From: Bifidobacteriaceae bacterium
GTDB lineage: Bacteria > Actinomycetota > Actinomycetes > Actinomycetales > WQXJ01
Reading direction: 5' to 3'
NCBI GenBank assembly: GCA_031279575.1
Contig: JAITIG010000083.1
Location: forward strand, 1-11,783
DNA length: 11,783 nucleotides
Position numbers and translations under genes: made by a program. Under the pieces are notes generated by a model. The model was given only the letters and a program-made list of their open reading frames with translations, did no database searches and had not been told where the DNA came from. Below are positions 1 to 7,077 of the stretch, piece after piece (the stretch's first letter is position 1; the number at the start of each line of letters is the position of its first letter).

Positions 1-1611
1 GTTGGCGGCCGCCAGGCGCGCGGCGGCGCCGGCCCGGGCCAGCGGCCGGGCCGCCGCGGCCATCACCTTGGGCACCCAGAACACCGCCCCCACCAGCAGG
101 CCCACCCCAACCGCGGCGCTGCCCGCGGCGCCCAGGGCGGCGCCGGCGAGCTGGCCCACGGGGTAGGCCTGCCCCTCGGCGGTGGAGTTGGCCACCAGCA
201 GGCCGGCCGCGATCAGGGCCGCGCCGCCCAAGTCCGCCATGACCGACCACCAGAACCTGAGCCCGCCCGCGCCGATCTCCATGCTGGGGGGCGCCAGGGG
301 GTGGAGCGCCTCGACCGGCGCCACCCGGGTGGCCAGGGCGGCCGGCGCCAGGGCGGCCGCGGTGGTGGCGGCGCCGCCTGCCACCAGGCACAGCGCCACC
401 ACCGCCGGCGGCAGGGGGGCGGCGGCCGGCAGCGGGATGCCCGGGTAGGCCCGCCCCGCCACCAGCAGCGACCCTTCGATCAGGGCCCAGCCGCCCGCCA
501 CCCCCACGCCCGATGCCGCCAACCCCGTGGCCAGCGCCTCCACCAGGACCAAGGCGCGCAGCTGGGCCCTGGTCGCGCCGAGGGAGCGCAGCAGCCCGAG
601 AACCCGGGTGCGGCTGGCCACCATGACTTGGAAGGTGTTGGCTATCACCAGGCCGGCCACGGCCAGCGACACCAGGGCGAAGATCAGCCCCGCGGCCAGC
701 ACCGTGTCGGCCGAGCCAAGGTAGTTGGCGGTCAGGGCGCGGGCCGCCTCGCGGGTGTCTTGGGCCACCACCTCGCACCAAGGGTCCCCCGAGAGGACGG
801 CTTGCTCGGGCCGCACGGCGGCCCGCACCCCGCCCGGGCAGGCTTCGCCGCCCAGCAGATCCCCCCAGGCGGCGGCCAAAGCCTCGGTCAGGGCGGCGCG
901 CAGCGGGTCGCCGGGGCCGGTGGCGACCCCCGGCTCGGCCACCACCAGCAGCGATCCAACGGTGGCGGTGGCGGCCAGCGCCGCCGGGTCGGCCAGCTGG
1001 GCGAAGGTCTCGGGCGGGGTTTGGACGGCGGGGCGCTCGTAGGCGGTTGGCCCGCGGTCGTCGAACACGCCGGTGACCTGCAACTCGGTGGTGGCGGAGA
1101 CAGGCTCGGCGGCATCGTCGGGCTTGGGTTGGCCCAACTCCACGCTCAGGCGCACCCTGGAGCCGGGGGCGAGTTCGAGCCGCTGCGCCAGCGACCAGGC
1201 GACGGTGGCCTCGCCGGCGCCGGCACCCTCGCGGCCTTGCGCCGCCGGCCAGCCGGCCAGGCGCGAATTGGCCGGCCAGGAACGGACCGAAACCCATTCG
1301 CTGCGCTGGTTGTCGGCGCTGACCAGCGCGGTCAGGGAGATCGGCAGGAAGGCGTCAGCCACCCCGTCCACCTCCAGGGCGATGGCGTCCGAGCCCAGCG
1401 GCGGGCTGTTCAACTGCTCCACCGGTCCGCGCGAGACCACCAATGAGGCCTCGCCAAACTGCTGCGCCACCATGTCGCGCACGGTGGTGTTCATCACCGC
1501 CGCGCCGGTCAAGGCGGCCGCCATGAAGGCTGTGGCCACGGCCACGGCCAGGCCGCCGGCCGCGATGTGCCGCGCCGAGCGGCGCATCAAACGGAGGGAC
1601 AGGCGCAGCAT
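1..1611 (-). CDS. FtsX-like ABC transporter permease (partial, C-terminus missing)
   Basis: Membrane subunit of a MacB/LolCDE-like ABC exporter, paired with the ATPase encoded just upstream. The visible 537 residues start at an ATG 8 nt after the ATPase stop and stay open to the window edge, so the C-terminus is missing. Residues about 16-40 form the first membrane helix. Residues about 45-295 form a large extracytoplasmic domain, with two cysteines (C258, C279) that could pair. Helices follow at about 303-325, 353-378 and 402-428. The segment VASRTRVLGLLRSLGATRAQ (331-350) is the typical FtsX-family cytoplasmic loop. More hydrophobic segments at about 460-475 and 486-513 suggest a second FtsX unit, as in the roughly 800-residue actinobacterial permeases. 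The substrate is unknown; lipids, peptides or antibiotics are typical of the class. It is not the cell-division FtsX, which is a much shorter four-helix protein without this large domain. Confidence 0.9.
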   Translation of the reverse strand, partial: MLRLSLRLMRRSARHIAAGGLAVAVATAFMAAALTGAAVMNTTVRDMVAQQFGEASLVVSRGPVEQLNSPPLGSDAIALEVDGVADAFLPISLTALVSADNQRSEWVSVRSWPANSRLAGWPAAQGREGAGAGEATVAWSLAQRLELAPGSRVRLSVELGQPKPDDAAEPVSATTELQVTGVFDDRGPTAYERPAVQTPPETFAQLADPAALAATATVGSLLVVAEPGVATGPGDPLRAALTEALAAAWGDLLGGEACPGGVRAAVRPEQAVLSGDPWCEVVAQDTREAARALTANYLGSADTVLAAGLIFALVSLAVAGLVIANTFQVMVASRTRVLGLLRSLGATRAQLRALVLVEALATGLAASGVGVAGGWALIEGSLLVAGRAYPGIPLPAAAPLPPAVVALCLVAGGAATTAAALAPAALATRVAPVEALHPLAPPSMEIGAGGLRFWWSVMADLGGAALIAAGLLVANSTAEGQAYPVGQLAGAALGAAGSAAVGVGLLVGAVFWVPKVMAAAARPLARAGAAARLAAAN

Positions 1612-1619
1612 TTGGCTTC

Positions 1620-2360
1620 TCAGACGGCTTGGACCAGGGATAGCTCGTCCAGCGCGGCCAGGACGGATTCCTTGGTCGGGTGGAGGATCTCGCCGGCTTG
1701 GGCGCCATCGGCCAGCAGCACCACCCGCTCGGCGTAGGCGGCGGCCGCTGGGTCGTGGGTCACCATGACCACTGTCTGCTCCAACTCGCGCACCGAGCGG
1801 CGCAGAAAGGAGAGCACCTCCAGGCCGGTGCGGGAATCCAGGTTGCCGGTCGGCTCGTCGGCGAAGACCACATCCGGTTTGGCGATGACGGCGCGGGCCA
1901 GCGCCACCCGCTGCTGCTGGCCGCCGGACAGCTGCCCGGGGCGGTGGCTGAGGCGGTCGCCCAAGGCCAGGGTCGACACCACCGTGTCCCACCAGGCTTG
2001 GTCGGGCGCGGCGCCGGCCAGGTCTAGCGGCAGGGCTATGTTCTGCGCGGCGGTGAGCATGGGCAGCAGGTTGAAAGCTTGGAAGACGAAGCCGACGTGC
2101 TCGCGCCGCCAGCGGGTCAGGGCGGTGTCGCCCAGGGTGGTGATCTCGCGGTCGCCGAAGTAGACCGCGCCGGCCGTGGGGGTGTCGAGGCCGGCCAGGA
2201 GGTGCAGCAGGGTTGACTTGCCGGAGCCGGAGGGGCCCATGATGGCGGTGAAGCGCGCCCGCGCGAAGTCCAGGTCGACCCCGCTGAGGGCTTGGACCCG
2301 GGTTTCGCCCTGGCCGTAGATTTTGGTCAGGCCGCGGGCCGCCACCGCGTTTGATGTCAT
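1620..2360 (-). CDS. ABC transporter ATP-binding protein, MacB/LolD type
   Basis: ATPase subunit (246 aa, normal family length) that powers the FtsX-like permease encoded 8 nt downstream. All nucleotide-binding motifs are intact: Walker A GPSGSGKST (42-50), Q-loop Q94 in FVFQAFNLLP, signature LSGGQQQRV (144-152), Walker B VVFADEP (164-170, catalytic E169), D-loop GNLDS and H-loop H202. The RWRREHVGFVFQAFNLLP segment and ADEPTGNLD are characteristic of the LolD/MacB/FtsE-like clade rather than of importers. The ATG lacks a Shine-Dalgarno but has a TAGGTT -10-like element 6 nt upstream, suggesting a leaderless transcript. It lies downstream of a same-strand two-component system, which suggests regulation by that system. 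The substrate cannot be read from the sequence. Confidence 0.95.
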   Translation of the reverse strand: MTSNAVAARGLTKIYGQGETRVQALSGVDLDFARARFTAIMGPSGSGKSTLLHLLAGLDTPTAGAVYFGDREITTLGDTALTRWRREHVGFVFQAFNLLPMLTAAQNIALPLDLAGAAPDQAWWDTVVSTLALGDRLSHRPGQLSGGQQQRVALARAVIAKPDVVFADEPTGNLDSRTGLEVLSFLRRSVRELEQTVVMVTHDPAAAAYAERVVLLADGAQAGEILHPTKESVLAALDELSLVQAV

Positions 2361-2366
2361 GGGGTC

Positions 2367-2372
2367 AACCTA
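2367..2372 (-). promoter_or_regulatory. Candidate leaderless -10 element for the ABC operon
   Basis: TAGGTT on the minus strand fits the actinobacterial TANNNT -10 consensus and ends 6 nt before the ATPase ATG (2360). Transcription would then start at or next to the start codon, which fits the absence of a Shine-Dalgarno. No convincing -35 hexamer is visible at the normal distance. Confidence 0.5.
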
Positions 2373-2373
2373 T

Positions 2374-2393
2374 GCCGCCAGGGCTTTGGCGGC
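2374..2393. promoter_or_regulatory. Inverted repeat beside the ABC operon -10 (possible operator)
   Basis: Perfect 7-bp arms GCCGCCA (2374-2380) and TGGCGGC (2387-2393) are separated by 6 bp. The repeat lies in the -10/-35 spacer of the candidate ABC promoter, where a bound protein would affect transcription. NarL/LuxR-type regulators such as the one encoded upstream often bind short inverted repeats, so autonomous control by that regulator is possible. In GC-rich DNA such arms can also arise by chance. Confidence 0.35.
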
Positions 2394-2489
2394 GGTCCTC
2401 CAGTGGTACCCTCTCGCCCCCTGACCGCCTTGGTCAGCGCCCTGGCCGCGCCCCCGGCCGCCCTGCGGCCCACCCCCTGCCAGCGCCCT

Positions 2490-2533
2490 GGCCGCCCCCC
2501 GGCCGCCCCCCGGCCGCCCCCCGGGCCGCCCCC
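2490..2533. repeat. 11-bp GC-rich tandem repeat, about four units
   Basis: Three identical copies of GGCCGCCCCCC (2490-2500, 2501-2511, 2512-2522) are followed by a one-base variant, GGGCCGCCCCC (2523-2533). A separate 15-bp direct repeat, CAGCGCCCTGGCCGC, occurs at 2435-2449 and 2481-2495. The array fills the non-coding gap between the response regulator and the ABC operon. It is probably a slippage-prone tract; no coding potential or clear terminator was recognised in the gap. Confidence 0.75.
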
Positions 2534-2563
2534 GGGCGGGCCGCCAACCGGACTTGCGCCAGG

Positions 2564-3250
2564 TCAGGTGTGGCGCTGGACCAAGCCGCCCCGGTAGGCC
2601 GCCACCACCGCCTGGACCCGGTCGCGGGCCTCCAGCTTCATCAAAATCCGGCCAACATGGGTTTTGACGGTGGTCTCGGCGACTTGCAGCGCGGCCGCGA
2701 TCTCGCCGTTGGCCAGGCCCTGGGCCATCATCAGCAGGACTTCGATCTCGCGTTCGGTCAGCAGGTCGAAGGCCGCCACATCGTCTGGGTCGGGCGGGGT
2801 GGCGGCCGCCACCGAGGCGATCAGCCGCTTGGTCGGGGCCGGCGCGATCACCGCGTCGCCGGCGTGGACGGTGCGGATGGCGGTGAGCATGTCTTGGGGC
2901 GGGGCGTCCTTCAGCAGAAAGCCGCTGGCCCCCGCCCGGATCGCCGCCATCAGGTATTCGTCCAGGTCAAAGGTGGTCAGGATGATCACCTTGGGCGGCG
3001 GTTTGACCATCGCCGCGATTTGCTCGGTGGCGGCTATGCCGTCCATGCCCGGCATGCGCACATCCATCAGCACAATGTCCGGCCGGGTCGCCAGGGCGGC
3101 TTTGAGGGCCGAGTGGCCGTCGCCGGCCTCGCCCACCACCGCCATGTCGGCTTGCGAGTCGATCACCATGGCGAAGCCGGAGCGGACCAGGTCTTGGTCA
3201 TCCACCACCAAAACCCGGATCGGCCCCGCCTGCCCGCTTGTCTCGGTCAT
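2564..3250 (-). CDS. Two-component response regulator, NarL/LuxR family
   Basis: Cytoplasmic transcription factor (228 aa) activated by phosphorylation from the histidine kinase whose gene overlaps it by 4 bp (ATGA). The receiver domain covers about residues 11-128: acidic pair D17/D18, phosphoacceptor D63 in LMDVRMPGMDG, T92 and K114, all intact. A linker (about 135-160) leads to a LuxR-type helix-turn-helix at about 162-222, with LTEREIEVL (164-172) and the recognition-helix segment TTVKTHVGRIL (193-203). The order and translational coupling make it the cognate partner of the kinase. The ABC exporter operon about 200 bp downstream on the same strand is its most likely target, by analogy with other actinobacterial kinase-regulator-ABC clusters. 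The signal is unknown. Confidence 0.95.
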   Translation of the reverse strand: MTETSGQAGPIRVLVVDDQDLVRSGFAMVIDSQADMAVVGEAGDGHSALKAALATRPDIVLMDVRMPGMDGIAATEQIAAMVKPPPKVIILTTFDLDEYLMAAIRAGASGFLLKDAPPQDMLTAIRTVHAGDAVIAPAPTKRLIASVAAATPPDPDDVAAFDLLTEREIEVLLMMAQGLANGEIAAALQVAETTVKTHVGRILMKLEARDRVQAVVAAYRGGLVQRHT

Positions 3251-4482
3251 GCCCCGTCTCCTGTCTGTCTGGCCGCCGGCAGCGGCACCTCCGCAATCAC
3301 TTTGAACCCCCCGGTTGGGCCGGGCCCCGCCCGCAGCGCGCCTCCCAGCATCTCAGCGCGTTCGCGCATGCCCAGCAGGCCGTGCCCCTCGCCGTCGCTG
3401 GCGGCGGCGGCCCCCCGGCCGTCATCGGACACCACCAATTGGATGCGGTCTGCCAGCCACCGCTCTGTCACCACGACCTCGACCTGCGGCCCGGCGTGCT
3501 TGAGCGCGTTGGTCAGGGCCTCTTGGGCGATGCGCTGCAACGCCGCGCCCACCCCGGGCGGCAGGTAGCGGGTCTGGCCAACTTGCACCAAGGTGACGTC
3601 CAGGCCGGCCGCGCGGGTCTCGTCCACCAGCGCGCGCAGGTCCCTGACGTGCGGGGCGGGCCGCAGGTCCATGTCGCGGTCCTCCGGCCCCTCGCGCAGC
3701 ACCCGGACGATGCCGCGCAGGTCGCTGAGCGCGTCGCGCCCGGTTTTGGCGATGGCGTCGAGCGCGCCCAGGGCGGCCGCCGGGTTGGCCGCCGCGGCGT
3801 AGCGGCCGCCATCGGCTTGGGCGATCATGACGGACAGCGAGTGGGCCACAATATCGTGCATCTCGCGCGAGATGCTGGCGCGCTCCTCGGCCAGGGCGCG
3901 CTCGGCGGCCAGCGCGGCCGCCCTGGCCCGGCCGGCTTGGTCGGCTTGGCGGGCGGCCCGCGCCGCCTCGCGCCAGCGGCTGAGCAGGCCGGCCGCCAAG
4001 AACAGCAGCGCCACCAGCCACACCACGCAGGCCAGGGCGGTGGCCTGGAGCCAAGTGTCCGGCGTCAAGGTCCAGCCGCGCAGCCGGGGCGAAGGGGTCA
4101 GAACGTAGATTTGCAGGTCGGCGGCGATGGCGTAGCCGCCGGCCAGGGCGCCGCCAAGCAGCGCCGCCAGCGACCCGAGGGCGACCCGGGGGGCGGGGGA
4201 GTAGCGCGCCATGGCCCACAGCGGCACCCCGACCAGCAGGTAGGTGGGCAGGTCGACGCCAATTCCGCCGACCACCGAGGTGGCGCAGGCCAGCCAGGCG
4301 ACCAGCCCGGCGGTGGTTGGCGCGGTGGCGGCGGCGGCGGCGGTGGCGCTCAGCGCCAGCCCCACGGCGGTGGCCCCAAACGGGGTGGGCGTGGCGATGG
4401 ACGCCACCGCCCCGATCCCCGCCACCGCCACCAGCCAGGGGGTGGGGGCGCGCAGCGGTTCTGGCCTGCCGGTTGTTCCCAC
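3247..4482 (-). CDS. Sensor histidine kinase, HisKA_3/DesK-like type
   Basis: Membrane sensor kinase that phosphorylates the NarL-type regulator encoded next to it (ATGA overlap). Counting from the GTG at 4482 gives 411 aa. The N-terminal third has about five or six hydrophobic segments (about 13-32, 37-54, 58-92, 100-120, 147-167) with almost no extracytoplasmic loop, as in intramembrane-sensing kinases. A basic/Ala-rich helical linker follows. The HisKA_3 dimerisation box [16 protein letters not shown] (204-219) carries the phosphorylated H209. The ATPase domain has the N-box with N325, DDGRG (353-357) and GHGLLGM (366-372). An in-frame TTG at 4506 would add eight residues. GTG 4482 is preferred because TAGGCT, a -10-like element, lies exactly 7 nt upstream, while the TTG has only a distant G-rich tract. 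Confidence 0.93.
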   Translation of the reverse strand: MGTTGRPEPLRAPTPWLVAVAGIGAVASIATPTPFGATAVGLALSATAAAAATAPTTAGLVAWLACATSVVGGIGVDLPTYLLVGVPLWAMARYSPAPRVALGSLAALLGGALAGGYAIAADLQIYVLTPSPRLRGWTLTPDTWLQATALACVVWLVALLFLAAGLLSRWREAARAARQADQAGRARAAALAAERALAEERASISREMHDIVAHSLSVMIAQADGGRYAAAANPAAALGALDAIAKTGRDALSDLRGIVRVLREGPEDRDMDLRPAPHVRDLRALVDETRAAGLDVTLVQVGQTRYLPPGVGAALQRIAQEALTNALKHAGPQVEVVVTERWLADRIQLVVSDDGRGAAAASDGEGHGLLGMRERAEMLGGALRAGPGPTGGFKVIAEVPLPAARQTGDGA

Positions 4483-4502
4483 GGCCCACAGCCTATTGGG
4501 CC
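4483..4502. promoter_or_regulatory. Inverted repeat flanking the kinase -10 (possible operator)
   Basis: Perfect 6-bp arms GGCCCA (4483-4488) and TGGGCC (4497-4502) enclose 8 bp containing the candidate -10 of the kinase gene. A protein on both arms would cover the -10 and the transcription start, so autorepression or autoregulation is possible. The arms are short and GC-rich, so chance cannot be excluded. Confidence 0.3.
4490..4495 (-). promoter_or_regulatory. Candidate leaderless -10 element for the kinase-regulator operon
   Basis: TAGGCT on the minus strand matches TANNNT and stands 7 nt before the GTG at 4482. This spacing supports a leaderless mRNA and decides the choice of start codon over the upstream TTG at 4506. 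A -35 hexamer is not evident. Confidence 0.45.
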
Positions 4503-4522
4503 GCAAGGGGTCAGCCGTCCCC

Positions 4523-4577
4523 CTGGCGGGCGAAGCCGGCCGCCGGCCGGCCGGGGCGGTTGCGGCGCGCCCGCCAG
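4523..4577. repeat. Long-spaced inverted repeat between the kinase gene and prfB
   Basis: The arms CTGGCGGGC (4523-4531) and GCCCGCCAG (4569-4577) are perfect 9-bp complements 37 bp apart. The spacer is itself rich in GCCGG/CCGGC palindromes (about 4535-4553). It lies between two divergent promoters and could form a cruciform or bind a regulator. There is no T-tract, so it does not look like a terminator. Confidence 0.4.
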
Positions 4578-4588
4578 CCGCCGGGCCA

Positions 4589-4594
4589 TACCAT
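4589..4594 (+). promoter_or_regulatory. Candidate leaderless -10 element for prfB
   Basis: TACCAT matches TANNNT and lies exactly 7 nt before the ATG at 4602. It overlaps the earlier in-frame ATG at 4593, which would then be upstream of the transcript. No good Shine-Dalgarno precedes either ATG, which fits leaderless expression from 4602. Confidence 0.45.
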
Positions 4595-4601
4595 GGACGG
4601 C

Positions 4602-5717
4602 ATGGCGACAGAGGATTTCCAGGCGGAATGGCGCGCCCTGCTTCAGACTTTCGATTCGATTGCTCAGGTCAACGCGCCAGATGAGATCAGGGCCAAGATA
4701 GCGGAGCTGTCCCGGGAGGCGTCCGCGCCGGGCCTGTGGGACAACCCCGAGCGGGCCCAGCAGGTCACCTCGCGCCTGTCGCACGCCCAAGGCGAACTGG
4801 AAAAGCTGGAGTCGATGCGCCGCCGCTTGGATGATCTGGGCGTCTTGTTTGAGATGGCCGAGGCCGAGGGCGACCAAGACACCCGCGAGGAGGCCCTCCG
4901 GGAGTTGGCCGCTTTGCGCGCCGCGCTGGCGGACATGGAGGTCCACACGCTGCTGAACGGCGAGTACGACGAGCGCTTCGCCGTGGTCACGATCCGCTCC
5001 GGGGCGGGCGGCGTGGACGCGGCCGATTTCGCCGAAATGCTGCTGCGCATGTACCTGAGGTGGGCTGAGCGCCACGGCTACCCGGTCAAGGTGCTGGACA
5101 CCTCCTACGCCGAGGAGGCGGGGCTGAAGTCCGTCACCTTCGAGGTCGAGGCCCCCTACGCCTACGGCAACCTGTCGGTCGAGGGCGGCACCCACCGCCT
5201 GGTGCGGATCTCGCCGTTCGACAACCAGGGCCGGCGCCAGACTTCCTTCGCCGCCGTCGAGGTGATCCCGCTGATTGAGGACACCGACCGCATCGACATC
5301 CCGGAGGGCGATATCAAGGTTGACGTCTTCCGCTCCTCCGGCCCCGGCGGCCAGTCTGTCAACACCACTGATTCGGCGGTGCGCATGACGCACTTGCCGA
5401 CCGGCATTGTGGTCTCGATGCAGGATGAGAAGTCGCAGATCCAGAACCGGGCGGCCGCGCTGCGCGTCCTCCAATCCCGCCTGCTGGTGCTGCGCCGGGC
5501 CGAGGAGGCGGCCAAGAAGCGGGAGCTGGCGGGCGACATCAAGGCCTCGTGGGGCGACCAGATGCGCTCCTACGTGCTGCATCCCTACCAGATGGTGAAG
5601 GATTTGCGCACCGAGCACGAGGTCTCCAACCCGGCCGCGGTGTTCGATGGCGACTTGGACGGCTTCATCGACGCCGCGATCCGCTGGCGCCGCCGCCGCG
5701 AGAAGGCCGCCGAGTAA
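4602..5717 (+). CDS. prfB: Peptide chain release factor 2
   Basis: Class I release factor that recognises UGA and UAA stop codons in the ribosomal A site and triggers release of the finished protein. It has 371 aa from ATG 4602, the usual length. Residues about 1-110 form the helical N-terminal domain. The codon-recognition domain has the SPF tripeptide (204-206) within [15 protein letters not shown], and the catalytic GGQ (249-251) lies in [17 protein letters not shown]. The ending [15 protein letters not shown] is highly conserved. The wording around SPF ([19 protein letters not shown]) is the actinobacterial form. The frame is continuous, with no in-frame UGA and so no autoregulatory +1 frameshift. 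An alternative ATG at 4593 adds three residues; 4602 is preferred for its TANNNT spacing. The common actinobacterial neighbours ftsE, ftsX and smpB do not follow it. Confidence 0.97.
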   Translation: MATEDFQAEWRALLQTFDSIAQVNAPDEIRAKIAELSREASAPGLWDNPERAQQVTSRLSHAQGELEKLESMRRRLDDLGVLFEMAEAEGDQDTREEALRELAALRAALADMEVHTLLNGEYDERFAVVTIRSGAGGVDAADFAEMLLRMYLRWAERHGYPVKVLDTSYAEEAGLKSVTFEVEAPYAYGNLSVEGGTHRLVRISPFDNQGRRQTSFAAVEVIPLIEDTDRIDIPEGDIKVDVFRSSGPGGQSVNTTDSAVRMTHLPTGIVVSMQDEKSQIQNRAAALRVLQSRLLVLRRAEEAAKKRELAGDIKASWGDQMRSYVLHPYQMVKDLRTEHEVSNPAAVFDGDLDGFIDAAIRWRRRREKAAE

Positions 5718-5730
5718 GGCGCCGGGCGCC
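5718..5730 (+). terminator. Short GC hairpin directly after prfB (weak terminator candidate)
   Basis: GGCGCC-G-GGCGCC begins right after the prfB TAA and could fold into a very short GC stem. There is no T-run after it, so it may only weakly pause transcription or be chance in GC-rich DNA. Confidence 0.2.
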
Positions 5731-5770
5731 AGGCCGCCCGCCCCGCCGGCGCCGCGCTGGCCGCCCCGCC

Positions 5771-5809
5771 GGGCCGCGCCGACGGGCCGCGCCGACGGGC
5801 CGCGCCGCC
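5771..5809. repeat. 13-bp tandem repeat, three units
   Basis: GGGCCGCGCCGAC is repeated exactly at 5771-5783 and 5784-5796, then once more with a changed 12th base (5797-5809). It lies in the roughly 200-bp non-coding gap between prfB and the zinc-ribbon gene, which is otherwise a G/C low-complexity tract until about 5870. It is probably a slippage product. Confidence 0.8.
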
Positions 5810-5903
5810 CGCGCCCGATTCCGCCGCGCGCCCGCCGCCGCCCGCCCGCCGCCCCTGCCGCCCAGCCCTGTCTGCCACAATTGGGGGAGCCCAACCCGAG
5901 TCC

Positions 5904-5909
5904 AAGGAG
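5904..5909 (+). promoter_or_regulatory. Strong Shine-Dalgarno of the zinc-ribbon/TPM operon
   Basis: AAGGAG lies 7 nt before ATG 5917 and fixes that start against the longer open frame reaching back into prfB. It contrasts with the other transcription-unit starts here, which seem leaderless. The promoter was not identified; CACAAT at 5876-5881 is a weak -10 possibility. Confidence 0.8.
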
Positions 5910-5916
5910 CCGCGCG

Positions 5917-7077
5917 ATGTCGCAAGCGATCGACTACAAGTGCCCCCGCTGCGGCGGCAATGTCGGGTGGGACGCGGCCCGCGGCGCCATGGTGTGCGCC
6001 AACTGCGGCTCTGTCTACGACCCAGCCGCCTTCCAAAGCCCCCCGGGCCAAGCGCCGCCGGCAGGCGGCGGGCCGGGCCAGGGCGCGCCGCAGCAGGCCG
6101 CGCCCGCCCCAGGCGGCGCCGCCCAGTCGGGGGCGGCCGGCTGGGGCGCCATCCCGGCCGGCCTGCAAAGCGCGCCGCCGCCCCCGGGCCAGGCGCCGAA
6201 TCTGGCGGAGTACAGCTGCAATTCCTGCGGCGCCCAAGTGGTGGCGGACCCCACCGCCGCGGCCGGCACCTGCCCCTACTGCCGCAGCCCCATCGTCATC
6301 ACCGGCCAGGTGGCGGGCGAGCTGGCCCCCGATCTGGTGATTCCCTTCCGTTACACCCGCGACCAGGCGGTCGAGGCCTTGCGCAAGCTTTACCTCGGCA
6401 AACGCCTGCTGCCGAAGGTCTTCTCGGAGCAGAACTTCATCGACGAGGTCAAAGGCGTCTACATCCCGTTTTGGCTTTTCGACTTCGACACAGTGGTGAC
6501 GGAGACCTACACCGCCTCCCGGTCCCGCTCGCGAACCATGGGCTCCAAGCGGTACACCACAACCCAGGAGTTCTTGGCGCTGCGCCAGGGCGGGGTCCGG
6601 TTTTGGGGTGTGCCGGTGGACGGCTCGGTCAACATGCCAGACGCCATCATGGAGTCGATTGAGCCGTTCGACCTCAGCCAGTCGGTCCGCTTCCAGGCCG
6701 GCTACCTGGCGGGCTTCCTGGCCGAGCGCTACGACCTCGACTCCGACAAAGCCCAGCTGCGGGCCCGCCAGCGGCTCGACCAGACCGCCGGCCGCGTCTT
6801 TCGGGGCACGGTGCGCGGTTACAGCTCGGTGGTGTGCGCCAACGCCCAGGTGGCGGTGAAAAAGGCCGTGGTCCACTACGCCTTGCTGCCGGTTTGGATG
6901 CTGACCACGATCTGGCGCGGCCAGCGCTTCACCTTCGCCATGAACGGCCAAACCGGCCGCATGGTGGGCGATCTGCCGCTCGACCGCAAAGCCTATTGGC
7001 GCTGGCTCAGCCTGCTCGGCGGCGGTTCAGCGGTCTTGGGCGCCGGGATCGCGCTGCTGGTGGGGGCGCTGTCATGA
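5917..7077 (+). CDS. Double zinc-ribbon membrane-anchored protein, YdjG-like
   Basis: Protein of 386 aa with two CxxC...CxxC zinc ribbons: C9/C12 with C27/C30, and C101/C104 with C119/C122. They are separated by a Pro/Gly/Ala/Gln-rich linker (about 38-97). Residues about 135-355 form a mixed domain that includes IPFRYTRDQAVEAL and YIPFWLFDFD. This arrangement is usually labelled 'TFIIB-type zinc ribbon-containing protein', though a role in transcription is not implied. A single hydrophobic helix (about 363-384) ends the protein, suggesting a cytoplasmic body anchored by its C-terminus. It overlaps the next gene, a TPM-domain protein, by ATGA. The same gene order is seen in ydjG-ydjH of the Bacillus subtilis pspA operon, where YdjG and YdjH form a membrane platform in envelope stress. 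That role is inferred here from architecture and context. The exact molecular function is unknown. Confidence 0.8.
   Translation: MSQAIDYKCPRCGGNVGWDAARGAMVCANCGSVYDPAAFQSPPGQAPPAGGGPGQGAPQQAAPAPGGAAQSGAAGWGAIPAGLQSAPPPPGQAPNLAEYSCNSCGAQVVADPTAAAGTCPYCRSPIVITGQVAGELAPDLVIPFRYTRDQAVEALRKLYLGKRLLPKVFSEQNFIDEVKGVYIPFWLFDFDTVVTETYTASRSRSRTMGSKRYTTTQEFLALRQGGVRFWGVPVDGSVNMPDAIMESIEPFDLSQSVRFQAGYLAGFLAERYDLDSDKAQLRARQRLDQTAGRVFRGTVRGYSSVVCANAQVAVKKAVVHYALLPVWMLTTIWRGQRFTFAMNGQTGRMVGDLPLDRKAYWRWLSLLGGGSAVLGAGIALLVGALS

Noticed and set aside
301..1446. Long plus-strand open frame opposite the permease gene
   Set aside because: Its translation is Gly/Arg/Gln/His-rich low complexity with no recognisable domain, and it lies antisense to a clear FtsX-family gene. 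This is typical of GC-rich DNA.
2421..2437. Hairpin CTGACC-N5-GGTCAG as terminator of the kinase-regulator operon
   Set aside because: The stem is only 6 bp, there is no T-run, and it is about 130 bp past the stop codon; it is too weak to call.
3238..4701. Plus-strand open frame of 487 codons
   Set aside because: It is antisense to the histidine kinase, compositionally biased and without domains. The kinase frame has all catalytic motifs.
4602..4720. Programmed +1 frameshift in prfB
   Set aside because: The frame is continuous with no early in-frame UGA, so the autoregulatory frameshift found in many other bacteria is absent.
4350..5894. Minus-strand open frame of 514 codons opposite prfB
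   Set aside because: prfB is unmistakable on the plus strand; the opposite frame is rich in Gly, Arg, Gln and His with no family resemblance.
5665..6951. Minus-strand open frame opposite the zinc-ribbon gene
   Set aside because: It is a shadow of the real gene, which has a strong Shine-Dalgarno, two zinc ribbons and a coupled downstream gene.
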